Counted from the stretch's first letter, positions 34,668 through 44,437 are shown. The stretch is 64,000 nt of DNA from Nitrincola tapanii (GCF_008368715.1 NZ_SMRS01000002.1:297484-361483), one strand, 5' to 3'. The notes: generated by a model not told the origin, from the sequence alone. Translations and numbers: made by a program.

Positions 34668-35546
34668 ATGCTGAATTTTCGACATCTGTATCATTTTTGG
34701 CTAGTAGCACGTGAAGGCAGTATGGCTGCCGCCAGTCAGGTTTTGGATCTGACGCCGCAAACACTCAGCAGCCAGATTGCGGCCCTGGAAGCAGAGGTAG
34801 GGGGGTTATTATTTCGTCGCGAGGGGCGTGGCCTGAAATTGACAGATTTGGGCTTGAAGGTGCAGCGCCATGCCGATGAGATCTTTACCGCAGCGGAGGC
34901 TTTAGAGCAGAGCTTACAGGTGGCACATGAATCTAGACCCCTAGGATTAGCCTTGGGTATTTCGGCCTCGATTCACAAATTGATTGCTTGGCGCTTGTTA
35001 GAACCGGCCTTGCAATTGCAGCGTGAGGTGAACCTGCTCTGTGAAACCGGACGTACTGAGTATCTTTTGGCACAGTTGCGGAAGCGTGAATTGGATCTGG
35101 TGTTGTCGGATCATCCACCGGTGTTAACGCCCGACTCTGGTTTGCGTCTTCACGATCTTGGCTCCTCGGCGATGATGTTGTTTGCCGCACCGCACTTGGC
35201 GCAGAAGCTGCGCCCAGATTTTCCCCATCAGCTCAACAACCAGCCTTTTTTAGTGAATGCGGTGGATGCGCCCTATGTCAGTGAGCTGATGCAGTGGTTT
35301 AGCGATCAGGGTATTAAGGTGGCTGTCAAAGCTCAGGTCGATGACAGCGCCTTAATCAAGGTATTTGGACATCATGGTATGGGCTTTTTTGCCGCGCCTG
35401 CGGTGATTGCAGATGAGGTCTGTCGTCAGTATGAAGTGGAGGTGGTGGGGGAAATCAGCACAGTGCGGGATCGCCTATTTGCGATCACGCGCAGCAGTCA
35501 TCTTTATCATCCTGCGGTGGCGGCCATCTGCGCAGGCCACGTCTAG
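34668..35546 (+). CDS. nhaR: LysR-family regulator, NhaR-like
   Basis: This 292-residue LysR protein opens with L-N-F-R-H-L-Y-H-F-W, then the helix-turn-helix and T-P-Q-T-L-S-S-Q-I-A-A-L-E, which match NhaR, activator of the sodium/proton antiporter gene nhaA, better than other LysR proteins. The effector-binding domain has the normal length. No nhaA lies nearby; the gene starts four bases after uvrB, so it may be expressed from the uvrB transcript. Sodium or pH sensing is inferred from the family and not shown. The NhaR-versus-other-LysR assignment rests on the N-terminal motif. Confidence 0.82.
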   Translation: MLNFRHLYHFWLVAREGSMAAASQVLDLTPQTLSSQIAALEAEVGGLLFRREGRGLKLTDLGLKVQRHADEIFTAAEALEQSLQVAHESRPLGLALGISASIHKLIAWRLLEPALQLQREVNLLCETGRTEYLLAQLRKRELDLVLSDHPPVLTPDSGLRLHDLGSSAMMLFAAPHLAQKLRPDFPHQLNNQPFLVNAVDAPYVSELMQWFSDQGIKVAVKAQVDDSALIKVFGHHGMGFFAAPAVIADEVCRQYEVEVVGEISTVRDRLFAITRSSHLYHPAVAAICAGHV

Positions 35547-35652
35547 TATTATTCGAAAAAATCGAAGAATAAAAACGAATAAATCTGCTTTTTTCTTGGT
35601 GAGATATTGTCCAGTATTCAAGTCGTAGGCAATCAAGAAGAGGGCTGCGGCC

Positions 35653-35964
35653 ATGAAAGCGATCCACAAATACCGTCTTGAAGCATCGGAATCTTTGAGT
35701 ATTCTGCATCTCCGTCAGGGCTTTCGCATTGTCCGTTTTGAGTACTTGGTAGCGGAACGGGGACTCTTTTTATGGGTCGAGGAACCTTTAAGAGCCGACA
35801 TTCCACAGGTGGAAGTGGCGTTTAAGGTGGCGCTCACCGGTAAGCCTGTAGCGATGCATTATGAATATCGTGATACCGCGCTCGATCCTTTTGGCGGAGA
35901 AGGTTATCACCTCTATCAAGTCAAAGAAAAAGCGGCCTATCAAGCATTGCAGCCGGCCGCTTAA
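35653..35964 (+). CDS. Small conserved protein, DUF7352-like
   Basis: This 103-residue protein starts M-K-A-I-H-K-Y-R-L and is mostly beta-strand, with the pattern hydrophobic-G-F-R-I-V, L-F-L-W-V and a later T-G-K-P-V turn. These resemble DUF7352, a family of small proteins of unknown function seen in many phages and bacteria. The assignment is tentative. AGAGGG lies upstream of the ATG. A strong intrinsic terminator follows 34 bases after the stop, so this is a single-gene transcript. Nothing in the context suggests a role. Confidence 0.55.
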   Translation: MKAIHKYRLEASESLSILHLRQGFRIVRFEYLVAERGLFLWVEEPLRADIPQVEVAFKVALTGKPVAMHYEYRDTALDPFGGEGYHLYQVKEKAAYQALQPAA

Positions 35965-35998
35965 GACTAAAAAGCTTTACCCTTAAAACCCAAGCTGA

Positions 35999-36028
35999 GC
36001 TGGATGGTGTGAGCCATCCGGCTTTTTT
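35999..36028 (+). terminator. Rho-independent terminator after the DUF7352-like gene
   Basis: GCTGGATGG (35999-36007) pairs with CCATCCGGC (36014-36022), with one G-U pair, around a six-base loop. Six T residues follow (36023-36028). This is a strong intrinsic terminator. Confidence 0.9.
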
Positions 36029-36052
36029 GCCAAGCCATGATGGACGCAGTCA

Positions 36053-36145
36053 GTGAATCTGGCTGGGATGGCGCTGATTGTTGTCGCTATGAGTATCGCC
36101 TATTACGTAGTACAGAAATACGGTCGGGCAGAAGGCGAGCATTAA
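36053..36145 (+). CDS. Possible 30-residue single-helix membrane protein
   Basis: A GTG-initiated frame of 30 codons encodes one hydrophobic helix (N-L-A-G-M-A-L-I-V-V-A-M-S-I-A-Y-Y-V-V) followed by Q-K-Y-G-R-A-E-G-E-H, a positive-then-acidic tail. This is the layout of small inner-membrane accessory proteins. A weak GGA site lies eight bases upstream, and the frame is closed by a stop just before the GTG. It sits after a strong terminator, so it would need its own promoter, which was not found. No homologue is recognised. It could be chance. Confidence 0.35.
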   Translation: MNLAGMALIVVAMSIAYYVVQKYGRAEGEH

Positions 36146-36179
36146 GCACGGGAAGGCGCATTAGAGATGGCTCTGCAGC

Positions 36180-36365
36180 TCACTTTGAGGCCCTCTCTTT
36201 GTGAGCCTGCAGATCTGCATAGAGTTTGGCCGCTTGTTCGCTGAGCTCTGAGTAACGGCGTATATCCCCCTGACGTTGTGCCGTCATCGCTTCATGTAAT
36301 TTGGCTTCGTAAGCCTGTTGCCGCTTTTTTTCTTCGGATTGAGATTTGCGGAAAAAGTTAAACAT
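36180..36365 (-). CDS. DUF6435 family small protein
   Basis: This 61-residue protein starts M-F-N-F-F-R-K-S and is a charged coiled-coil-like helix pair with Q-A-Y-E-A-K-L-H-E-A-M-T-A-Q-R-x-G-D-I-R-x-Y-S and a final L-Y-A-D-L-Q segment. This is the pattern of the DUF6435 proteins common in marine gammaproteobacteria. The function is unknown. It is monocistronic on the minus strand. The 246-base region between it and the next gene holds AT-rich sequence suited to divergent promoters, but no specific site could be assigned. Confidence 0.7.
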   Translation of the reverse strand: MFNFFRKSQSEEKKRQQAYEAKLHEAMTAQRQGDIRRYSELSEQAAKLYADLQAHKERASK

Positions 36366-36614
36366 CTGTTTGCATCCATCAGAAATTAAAGTGCTTTTTA
36401 CGGCTGTAGAAGAATTTGGTTCATGACAAAAAAGTTAAAATAACACCCGACAGTTTTTTTATAAGAGTTGTTTATATTAGCTTGTATATAGCCATGAGAC
36501 TGTGCTCAACTGAGCGAAAATCAAACAAGCTGTTAATCGCTTGAACAATTACCCTGTGACCTTGAGGGTCGTTGAGTTGTTGAGTTGATCTGAAAATTCT
36601 TTCAGGAGCCTATG

Positions 36615-38357
36615 ATGTTCAGCGCCGCCTCCCGTACTGCCGAAAAGTCCCTACAACAAACCACGATTGCGGTGGTAACCATCGATCAGCAAAATCGAGT
36701 CATCTTTTATAATGATGCTGCAGAAAAGCTTTGGGGCTATAGACGGGCTGAGGTCATCGGCCAAAATGTGAAGATGCTGGTGCCTAAGCAGCATCAGTCT
36801 CAGCACGATCAATATGTGGATCGTCATCGTCAGGAAGGAAATGACCGCATTGTCGGCGCTGCGGTGGAGTTGGAGATTGAGCGTAAAGATGGCTCTAAAA
36901 CCTGGATTAATATCACGCTATCTCAGGTGCTGATCGGCAAACGTAAGTTTTACAGTGCTTTTGCGCGAGATTGTTCGCAAGAGCGTCAAAACCGCTCCGC
37001 CACAGAACAAGTACTGGCGCAAGCCCATGATGCGGTGGTCACCATCAATGAAAAAAACCTCATCATCTTTTGTAATCAAGCGGCCATCGATCTCTGGGGA
37101 TATAGTCGTGAGGAGATGCTGGGTCAGAATGTCCGTATGCTGGTCAGTCCTGAGCATCGTGGCCAGCATGATGAGTACGTCAATCGTAACCGTTCAACCG
37201 GCATCAATCGTATTATCGGTAAACCGATCGAACTGCCGGTGTATTGCAAAGACGCCAGCCAAAAATGGGGCTTATTTACGCTGGCGCGTGTTGTGATCGG
37301 GGACAGAGTCTTGTTTACCGCTTTCGTTAAGGATGTCACCGAAGATGTTAAACGCCGTGATGAAATCGCGATGTTGTCTTTGGTTGCGAACGAAACCAGT
37401 AATGCAGTGGTGATTACCAATGCACGCGGTGAAATCGAATATGTGAATCGTGGTTTCACGCGTATGACCGGTTATGAGCTGGAACAGATCAAGGGTCGGA
37501 TTCCCGGTAGTTTTCTGCAAGGGCCGGACACCCATCCACAAACAGTGGCGAACATCCACGAGAAAATTTCCCAGGCTCAGCCTTTTTATGAAGAGATTTT
37601 AAACTACGACAGCCGAGGGAAACCTTACTGGATCGCTATGTCGATCAATCCGGTGCTGGGTGAGGATGGACGGGTCAGCAAATTTGTCTCAGTTCAGGCC
37701 GATATCACCCAGACCAAGCAGGATGCCAAGGATTCTATGGAGCGTTTGGCCTTGATGGATGAGGCTCTAATGGTCGTAGAGTGGAGCCCTGACGGCCAAC
37801 CGGTGCACTTTAATGAGCTCTTTTGTCAAAAAGCCGGTGGTCGTGAAGAGGCGATTCAAGCCTGTCGCAGTATTTGGTTGCAGATCGCCCAGCAGCGCAA
37901 AATGAGCGAGGGCATGGGGCAGGTCAAGATTCTAGTGGGTTTTAATGATCGCCAAGGGTCAGCGCGTTCCTTTGATTCACGCTTGTGTGAATTAAAAGAT
38001 CTAGAAGGCCGTATCACTCGTTATGTCATGTTTGGCGTCGACATTACTGATCGCCAAGCAGCGGTGAAAGAAACCAATCTGGCGATGGAAGAGCTGCTGG
38101 CAGTGGGCGAGGAGATCGGCAACATCATTGGCAGCATTTCCGGCGTTGCGGATCAAACCAACCTGCTGGCGCTGAACGCGGCCATTGAAGCAGCCCGAGC
38201 CGGAGATGCCGGTCGTGGTTTTGCGGTGGTGGCCGCAGAAGTGAGAAGTCTAGCGGGGCGCTCTTCGGAAGCGGCCGAGCAGGTGGGTAAATTGGTGGCC
38301 GCGACACGGGATCGTATTGATCAATTGGCGACCTCATTGGATAAAATTGCGCATTAA
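36615..38357 (+). CDS. Soluble chemoreceptor with tandem FixL/DosP-like PAS domains
   Basis: The second ATG (36615) is six bases from AGGAG, giving 580 residues and no membrane helix. Two consecutive PAS domains (about residues 10-130 and 130-250) each match haem-PAS proteins, with L-W-G-Y, G-Q-N-V-x-M-L-V and then Q-H-D-x-Y-V-x-R/N. The His of Q-H-D aligns with the proximal haem ligand of FixL (H200) and DosP (H77). The distal Arg of those sensors appears to be Val or Ile. A third PAS carries G-S-F-L-Q-G-P-D-T, and a fourth is weaker. The C-terminus is a short chemoreceptor signalling tip ([18 protein letters not shown]) with almost no adaptation helices. An oxygen or gas sensor is inferred. 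Confidence 0.85.
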   Translation: MFSAASRTAEKSLQQTTIAVVTIDQQNRVIFYNDAAEKLWGYRRAEVIGQNVKMLVPKQHQSQHDQYVDRHRQEGNDRIVGAAVELEIERKDGSKTWINITLSQVLIGKRKFYSAFARDCSQERQNRSATEQVLAQAHDAVVTINEKNLIIFCNQAAIDLWGYSREEMLGQNVRMLVSPEHRGQHDEYVNRNRSTGINRIIGKPIELPVYCKDASQKWGLFTLARVVIGDRVLFTAFVKDVTEDVKRRDEIAMLSLVANETSNAVVITNARGEIEYVNRGFTRMTGYELEQIKGRIPGSFLQGPDTHPQTVANIHEKISQAQPFYEEILNYDSRGKPYWIAMSINPVLGEDGRVSKFVSVQADITQTKQDAKDSMERLALMDEALMVVEWSPDGQPVHFNELFCQKAGGREEAIQACRSIWLQIAQQRKMSEGMGQVKILVGFNDRQGSARSFDSRLCELKDLEGRITRYVMFGVDITDRQAAVKETNLAMEELLAVGEEIGNIIGSISGVADQTNLLALNAAIEAARAGDAGRGFAVVAAEVRSLAGRSSEAAEQVGKLVAATRDRIDQLATSLDKIAH

Positions 38358-38426
38358 GCACTCTCATTTTTTGAGCTAAATGCTGTGTGCAATTTCTGAG
38401 TGGTGTTGGATTATTAAGGGTTGGGT

Positions 38427-41400
38427 ATGTCAGCTGAGCAAGGACGATCTCATGGGGTGACGTTAGTCGGCATCGGTGCTTCTGCCGGTGGCTTAGAGGC
38501 GTTAACGCGCTTGGTTACGGCGCTGGCGCCGGCGAGTCATCTGAGCTTTGTGATTCTGCAGCATCTGTCGCCGTCACATCGCAGCATGATGGCGGAAATC
38601 CTCAGTCGTGAAACCACGCTTGATGTTGTCGATTTAGAGGATGGCACCCTGCCGCGCGCAGGTGTGATCTATGTAGTGCCTTCAAGCTTCAATGCAGGCC
38701 TGCGCAATGAGTGTTTGCATCTCTATCCGGCTGAACCGGAGAGAGTGCCCAAGCCCTCGATCAACGAATTTTTTATCTCCTTGGCGGCAGAAAAAGGGGA
38801 AGCGGCGATCGGTATTGTCTTGTCTGGCACGGGCTCGGATGGCACGGCGGGCTTGCGTGCGATTCAAGCCGCAGGTGGGATTACCATTGCTCAAACGCCA
38901 GAGAGCGCCAAATATCGTGGTATGCCCGAGTCGGCCATTGAAGCTGGGGTGGCGGATTTTGTCATGTCACCTGAAGAGATGGCGGCACGTTTGCCGGCAC
39001 TGGTACCTGAACGTCAGGAGGATCTTGAGCCGGTAGCGGAAAGCACCGTCAAACAGCTCCTTAATCTGCTAAAAGAGCGTTGCCAGGTTGATTTTTCCGG
39101 TTATAAAGCCGGTACGTTGGCACGGCGTATACGTCGCCGAGTGGTCGCAACCAATCATCAGGAGACGCAGGCGTACCTGCGTTGGGTGGAATCTCATCCT
39201 GAAGAACTGGAATTGTTATCGCGTGATATTCTGATTTCCGTCACCTCTTTTTTCCGAGATAAAGAAGCTTTTCTGGCGTTAAAAGAGAAGATCAAGGAGA
39301 TCTGTGAAGCGCGGCGTGAAGATGAAGAGATTCGGGTCTGGGTTGCCGGTTGTGCCAGTGGTGAAGAGGCCTATTCGATTGCGATTTTGTTTGCCGAGGT
39401 GCTCGGTGAGCGGGTGATGTATCAGCCGGTGCAGATTTTTGCCACGGATATTGACGAGGATGCCTTAAACACGGCACGTCGCGGCCTATATCCTGCCGCA
39501 GCCCTAGCCGCTTTAGTGCCTGAACGCCTGCAGAAGTTTTTCCGTCCTGTACACAAGCATTACGAAGTCAGTAAGCGCTTGCGCGATATGATTGTGTTTG
39601 CACGCCATAACCTAGTGGATGATCCACCTTTCTTACGTCTGGATTTGATCACCTGCCGTAATGTCTTGATCTATTTCGACAATTCACTGCAAACGCGGGT
39701 TTTTCAGCGTTTTCATTTTGCCTTGCGTGATCCGGGTTTTCTATTTCTGGGACGCTCAGAAAGTGTGGCGCAAGCGGAGCATCTATTTCTGGCCGAGAAT
39801 CGGCGTGAGCGGCTCTTTCGCAAACAGGGCGCAAGTGTTGTTATGCCCGCCCTGACACCGCGTACTAAAATTCCCATCTCGATTGGGCGTCAGCGTCAGG
39901 ATCATTTAAAAATCTTGCTCTCTGCACTCACTGAACATCTGAATGCAACCTTAGCCCTGTGTGATAGCCAGGGGCGTATTTTGCATACGGCCGGTCAGGT
40001 GGATCGCTTCTTCAAATTTCCATTGGGCACAACGGAAACCACCATCGTTGAGGTCATTCTTGAACCCTTCCGCGGCGAGCTTTTGGCCTTACTGCAGCGC
40101 TGTAATAAAAGTCGAACATTGCAACAGGGGCGTCCTCGGGTTTTTGATGAGCATCAGTGTCAACTCCTGGTCATGCCCGTCACGCATTTAGCAGAGAGCG
40201 CCAATGTGGTGATGATCAGTGATCTACTGATCAATCATCGACCTCTGGTCACGAGTGAAGCGGTTCAGGTGGCGCCCTCGGAAATGGCGGAAGAACTGAC
40301 AGCGACACGAGAACATCTGCAAGCTTTAATTGAAGAGCTGGCTACCGCCAATGAAGAGATGCAGTCTCTGAATGAAGAGGCGCAGGCCTCTAATGAAGAG
40401 CTACAAGCAACTAACGAAGAACTGGAAGCGGCCAACGAAGAGTTACAAGCCACCAATGAAGAGCTGGTCAGTCTCAACGAAGAGATGAATGTCAAAACCA
40501 CAGAGTTAAGCCAGCTAACGGCAGAGTATGCGCATCTCTATGATTCCTTAGAGTTCCCTATCTTGGTGTTTGATAACGATGGTTGTCTGCGCCGCTTTAA
40601 TGCCCCGGCAGCTCGCCGTTTTAATCTGCGCCCGACGGCCGTGATGCAACATATTGAGCGTTTACGCTTGCCTGAGTATCTGAAACCGGTGCGTGATTTG
40701 ATGCAATATGTCATCAGTCATGGTGATCGAGAGGAGCAGCTGCTCAGTGTCGAAGGTCGTTCCTTGCAACTGACGGTCACGCCCGGTTTAGATGATCAGG
40801 ATCGTATTCAATCATTAGTGGTGACACTGGTGGATATCACCGAGATCTCACAAGCGCAATCAGCGTTGAAAGAGTCGCAAGCCCAGCTCAACACCCTGAT
40901 GGAAAACAGTACGGTGTTGATGGCCATGAAGGATATGGCCGGACGTTACCTGTTTGCCAATCGGCGCTTTATAGAAGCGTTTAATCTGGATCCCAAGGCC
41001 TATCTGGGACTGAGTGATTTTGAGCTTTTCCCCGAGTCCTTCGCCGGGAGTCTGTGGACACGAGATCTGGAAGCGATGCGCACCGGCGTGATGGCTGAGG
41101 CAGAGCACATTTGGGATTCCCCGAACAATCATCGAGTTTTCCGTACGGTCCATCAAGTTCTGCGCAACTGCGCCGGTCATCCCAGTGTCATCATCACAGA
41201 GTCGGAAGATATCACGCGGCGCAAACATGCCGAAGATCAGCTGCGCATTGCCGCACGGGTATTTGAGCATTCCGGCGAAGCCATCGCCGTAACCGATGCC
41301 CAGGGTGTGATTCAGTCGATAAATGAAGCATTCACTCAGATTACCGGCTATGAGCCTGAAGATGCGATGGGGCAATCGGTCGGGCGCTTGCTGAAATCCG

Positions 41401-42920
41401 GACGACATAGTCAGGACTTTTACGAAAAGATGTGGTTGGATCTGAATCAGCGGGGGTATTGGCAGGGCGAGATCTGGAATCGCCGCAAGAATGGTGAGAT
41501 ATATCCAGAATGGTTGACGATCAATCGTGTCGATGATGAAGCCGGATGCGTCGAATACTTTGTGGCAGTGTTTTCCGATATTACCAATCTAAAAGAGTCG
41601 CAGCGGAAGGTCGAGTTTTTAGCGACCCACGATACCCTCACTCATCTGCCGAATCGTAATCTGTTTCAGGACCGTTTAGGTTATTCGATCGCACAGGCAC
41701 GCCGCCACAATAGCCAATTGGCACTCCTCTTTCTCGATCTAGATAACTTCAAGGCGATCAATGACACGCTAGGCCATGATGCCGGGGATGAGCTGTTGGT
41801 GGAAGCAGCGAATCGTTTGCGCCAGGTGGTACGTGATGTGGATACCGTGGCCCGCTTAGGCGGTGATGAGTTCACCGTGATCTTGACGGATTGTAATGTC
41901 GAGGATGCTGAGTTTATTGCAATGCGGATTTTGCATGAGATGACGCGCAGCTTTCAGGTGCAAGAGCGTAAAGTGTTTGTCTCCGCCAGTATTGGTGCGG
42001 CTTTTTATCCCGATGATGCCGAAGACAGTGTAGGTTTATTAAAAGCAGCAGATACCGCTATGTATCGAGCCAAAGACGATGGTCGTAACCGTCTACAGCT
42101 GTTTAAGCCTGAACATCGAGTGCAGTTGTTAAAGCAAGCCGCCATCGAAAGTGCACTGCATGAAGCTTTATTGCATGAAGAGTTGTATTTGGTCTATCAA
42201 CCTAAATTTGATGCCCAACATCCGGAGCAGATTGTCGGCGCCGAAGCGCTTCTGCGCTGGCAGGATAAAACACTTGGTTTTGTCAGCCCGGCGGATTTCA
42301 TTCCAGTCGCGGAGAAGAGTGGGTTGATTCTGGGGGTTGGCCGTTTAGTGAAACGTTTACTGGTAAGGCAGTTGACTCAGTGGCGATCTCAAGGACTGCT
42401 CTGCCCGCCGATCGCGATGAACGTGAGTGCTCAGAGCTTTCGTGAATCTGATTTTATTGAGCGCTTGCAATTCTTACTGGAAAGCAATGGCCTGAATCGG
42501 GGTGATGTTCAGCTGGAGATCACAGAAAGCTCATTAATGACTTCAGGTTCAGAAGAGGGGTTGGATCTATCTAAGCTTAAAGAGCAGGGCATCGAGTTAT
42601 CAATAGATGATTTTGGCACCGGATATTCCTCTCTGAGTTATCTCAAACGCTTACCCTTGGCCGAACTGAAGATCGATAAAAGCTTTGTCGATGGTTTGGG
42701 AGTGGATGAAAGCGATGAAGCCATCGCTAGAGCGATTCTAGGCATGGCGAAAGCGCTCGGCTTGAGAACGGTTGCCGAAGGTGTAGAAACGCAACAACAA
42801 CTAGCCTGGTTACAAGAGGCCGGTTGTAATCATATTCAGGGTTATCTGTTATCCAAACCTCTGTCGGTTGAAGAGTTTGCACAGCTTTTAAAAACGGCTC
42901 AGTTGGCAGGGAAGGGCTAG
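38427..42920 (+). CDS. CheB-CheR-PAS-GGDEF-EAL fusion protein
   Basis: The ATG at 38427 (six bases after AAGGG) gives 1497 residues. The order is a CheB methylesterase (GIGASAGG near residue 16, LQHLSP, GTGSDGTAG), a CheR methyltransferase (VWVAGCASGEEAYSIAI near 305, then the ITCRNVLIYFD motif), a PAS-like segment, and a Glu/Asn-rich coiled coil (about 620-700, repeated A-T-N-E-E-L). Then come three PAS domains, a GGDEF domain with RxxD (RDVD) and intact ARLGGDEF near 1143, and an EAL domain with AEALLRW near 1271, NVSAQSF, DDFGTGYSSL and AEGVET. Receptor methylation and c-di-GMP turnover are thus in one chain. It follows the haem-PAS receptor and precedes the phytochrome gene by 11 bases. 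Confidence 0.93.
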   Translation: MSAEQGRSHGVTLVGIGASAGGLEALTRLVTALAPASHLSFVILQHLSPSHRSMMAEILSRETTLDVVDLEDGTLPRAGVIYVVPSSFNAGLRNECLHLYPAEPERVPKPSINEFFISLAAEKGEAAIGIVLSGTGSDGTAGLRAIQAAGGITIAQTPESAKYRGMPESAIEAGVADFVMSPEEMAARLPALVPERQEDLEPVAESTVKQLLNLLKERCQVDFSGYKAGTLARRIRRRVVATNHQETQAYLRWVESHPEELELLSRDILISVTSFFRDKEAFLALKEKIKEICEARREDEEIRVWVAGCASGEEAYSIAILFAEVLGERVMYQPVQIFATDIDEDALNTARRGLYPAAALAALVPERLQKFFRPVHKHYEVSKRLRDMIVFARHNLVDDPPFLRLDLITCRNVLIYFDNSLQTRVFQRFHFALRDPGFLFLGRSESVAQAEHLFLAENRRERLFRKQGASVVMPALTPRTKIPISIGRQRQDHLKILLSALTEHLNATLALCDSQGRILHTAGQVDRFFKFPLGTTETTIVEVILEPFRGELLALLQRCNKSRTLQQGRPRVFDEHQCQLLVMPVTHLAESANVVMISDLLINHRPLVTSEAVQVAPSEMAEELTATREHLQALIEELATANEEMQSLNEEAQASNEELQATNEELEAANEELQATNEELVSLNEEMNVKTTELSQLTAEYAHLYDSLEFPILVFDNDGCLRRFNAPAARRFNLRPTAVMQHIERLRLPEYLKPVRDLMQYVISHGDREEQLLSVEGRSLQLTVTPGLDDQDRIQSLVVTLVDITEISQAQSALKESQAQLNTLMENSTVLMAMKDMAGRYLFANRRFIEAFNLDPKAYLGLSDFELFPESFAGSLWTRDLEAMRTGVMAEAEHIWDSPNNHRVFRTVHQVLRNCAGHPSVIITESEDITRRKHAEDQLRIAARVFEHSGEAIAVTDAQGVIQSINEAFTQITGYEPEDAMGQSVGRLLKSGRHSQDFYEKMWLDLNQRGYWQGEIWNRRKNGEIYPEWLTINRVDDEAGCVEYFVAVFSDITNLKESQRKVEFLATHDTLTHLPNRNLFQDRLGYSIAQARRHNSQLALLFLDLDNFKAINDTLGHDAGDELLVEAANRLRQVVRDVDTVARLGGDEFTVILTDCNVEDAEFIAMRILHEMTRSFQVQERKVFVSASIGAAFYPDDAEDSVGLLKAADTAMYRAKDDGRNRLQLFKPEHRVQLLKQAAIESALHEALLHEELYLVYQPKFDAQHPEQIVGAEALLRWQDKTLGFVSPADFIPVAEKSGLILGVGRLVKRLLVRQLTQWRSQGLLCPPIAMNVSAQSFRESDFIERLQFLLESNGLNRGDVQLEITESSLMTSGSEEGLDLSKLKEQGIELSIDDFGTGYSSLSYLKRLPLAELKIDKSFVDGLGVDESDEAIARAILGMAKALGLRTVAEGVETQQQLAWLQEAGCNHIQGYLLSKPLSVEEFAQLLKTAQLAGKG

Positions 42921-42931
42921 GAGAGTTCAGA

Positions 42932-44437
42932 TTGGAATCGATGAATCGAGGGTTTTTAGCCGATTGTGAAAAAGAGCCATTGCAGTCCAGTGGCAAAATC
43001 CAGAGTTATGGGGCTTTGTTGATTCTAAGCAGCACTCAACAATTGCTGCACGTCTCAGCTAATTTTACCGAGTTGACCGCTTTATCGGCGTCTGAAGTGG
43101 CCGATCTGGTCAGAGCACATAAGCTTTTTCCCGCCATCAAGCAGATGGACGCGTCGCCGGGCGCACGTTTCTATGCGGTATCCGGGTTGGAAACCGAACA
43201 AGGAGTCTGGGATCTAATCGTCAGTCGCGGACCTGAGTTGGAATATGTGATTGAGTTTTTACCGGCTGAGGTGTCACGCCTGTTACCCGCCTGGGTCAAC
43301 CCACCACTGATTGAAACGATTCAGGATCACGTGCAACTGGATCATCTGCGTAAAGAATTGATTGCCTGGGTCGCGCAGGTGAGTGGCTATGAGCGTGTCA
43401 TGTATTACCAGTTCTTGGAGGGTGGTGATGGAGAAGTGGTAGCAGAAACCTGTTCATCCGAAGCCTTGGGCAGCTATTTGGGGCTGCGTTTTCCGGCCAG
43501 TGATATTCCGCAGATCGCCCGCAATATTTATGTCAAAAATCCTTGGCGCGTGATTGCCGATGCGGCGTCGAGCCCAGTGGCTGTTCAGGGTGAAGGCCAG
43601 GCCGATCTGACCTGGTGTGATCTACGCAGTGTTTCCCCGATTCACGCCGTCTATATGCAAAATATGGGAGATCGTGCGTCCTTGTCGCTGCCCGTGGTCT
43701 CGGGAGCGGAGCTGGATGCATTGATCTCTTGTCACAGCCCCTTAGCCGGAAGCTTACCGCTACAAAGAATCTTAGCCATTCACGAAGTGACTCGGCGTTT
43801 TAATATGCTTCTGCGGGATTTTCGTTCACGCACACGTGTACGTCTAGTCGATGAAATCACACTAAGCATTCAGGCGGCCTTAAAGAGACAAGCCTTGGCA
43901 GCGGATCAGGCCTGGGCAGATCTCAGTGCCTGGTTAATGCAGGAGTTTGATGCCGATGCCGTGATTTGGTGTCGGAATCATCAAATTCTGGCAGCTGGGC
44001 TAGAGGTGGAACCGGAGTTGTTAAAGGCTCTGGATGACGGGTTTAACGGACAGTCTCAGGAACTGGTTTTCCTCGAAGATCGCCTACGCAATCGCTTAAG
44101 TTCAGAGCTTTTATCGAGCTTTTCAGGTGCAGCTGGCTTGCGCTTTCGCCGTGAGGGTGATGACGGCATTAGCCGTGTCTATTTCCTGCGCATCGAACAG
44201 GTTGAAGAGGTTTTCTGGGGCGGAAATCCCGATAAACCCGTGGAATATCATGATGGAGTTTTGGGGATTGCACCACGACGTTCTTTTGCTAAATGGGTCG
44301 AAAAAAAGCTTGGTTACTGCCGCCCTTGGGGCAGTGCAACGCGGTTAAAGTTATTGCGTTTAAGAGATGAGTTGCAGAAGTTTAAACAGACGTTACCGGC
44401 AGATCCGCTCCCGGGGGGACATAAAAATGCCGGATGA
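42932..44437 (+). CDS. Bacteriophytochrome photosensory core without output domain
   Basis: The TTG at 42932, eight bases after AGGAG, is the likely start (501 residues); an ATG at 42941 is further away. The order is PAS-GAF-PHY, the complete light-sensing core. A Cys near residue 12 (L-A-D-C-E-K-E-P-L) is at the biliverdin attachment position. The GAF domain has F-P-A-S-D-I-P and S-V-S-P-I-H-A-V-Y-M, the chromophore-contacting Asp and His. The PHY tongue has the P-R-x-S-F motif. The chain ends about 30 residues later with no kinase, GGDEF or other output, so the signal must pass to a partner. The haem oxygenase gene overlaps its end. Confidence 0.92.
   Translation: MESMNRGFLADCEKEPLQSSGKIQSYGALLILSSTQQLLHVSANFTELTALSASEVADLVRAHKLFPAIKQMDASPGARFYAVSGLETEQGVWDLIVSRGPELEYVIEFLPAEVSRLLPAWVNPPLIETIQDHVQLDHLRKELIAWVAQVSGYERVMYYQFLEGGDGEVVAETCSSEALGSYLGLRFPASDIPQIARNIYVKNPWRVIADAASSPVAVQGEGQADLTWCDLRSVSPIHAVYMQNMGDRASLSLPVVSGAELDALISCHSPLAGSLPLQRILAIHEVTRRFNMLLRDFRSRTRVRLVDEITLSIQAALKRQALAADQAWADLSAWLMQEFDADAVIWCRNHQILAAGLEVEPELLKALDDGFNGQSQELVFLEDRLRNRLSSELLSSFSGAAGLRFRREGDDGISRVYFLRIEQVEEVFWGGNPDKPVEYHDGVLGIAPRRSFAKWVEKKLGYCRPWGSATRLKLLRLRDELQKFKQTLPADPLPGGHKNAG

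Noticed and set aside
40320..40500. Repetitive Glu/Asn-rich segment that looked like a DNA tandem repeat
   Set aside because: It is the coiled-coil linker (A-T-N-E-E-L units) of the CheB-CheR fusion, a normal protein feature; the codons vary between units.
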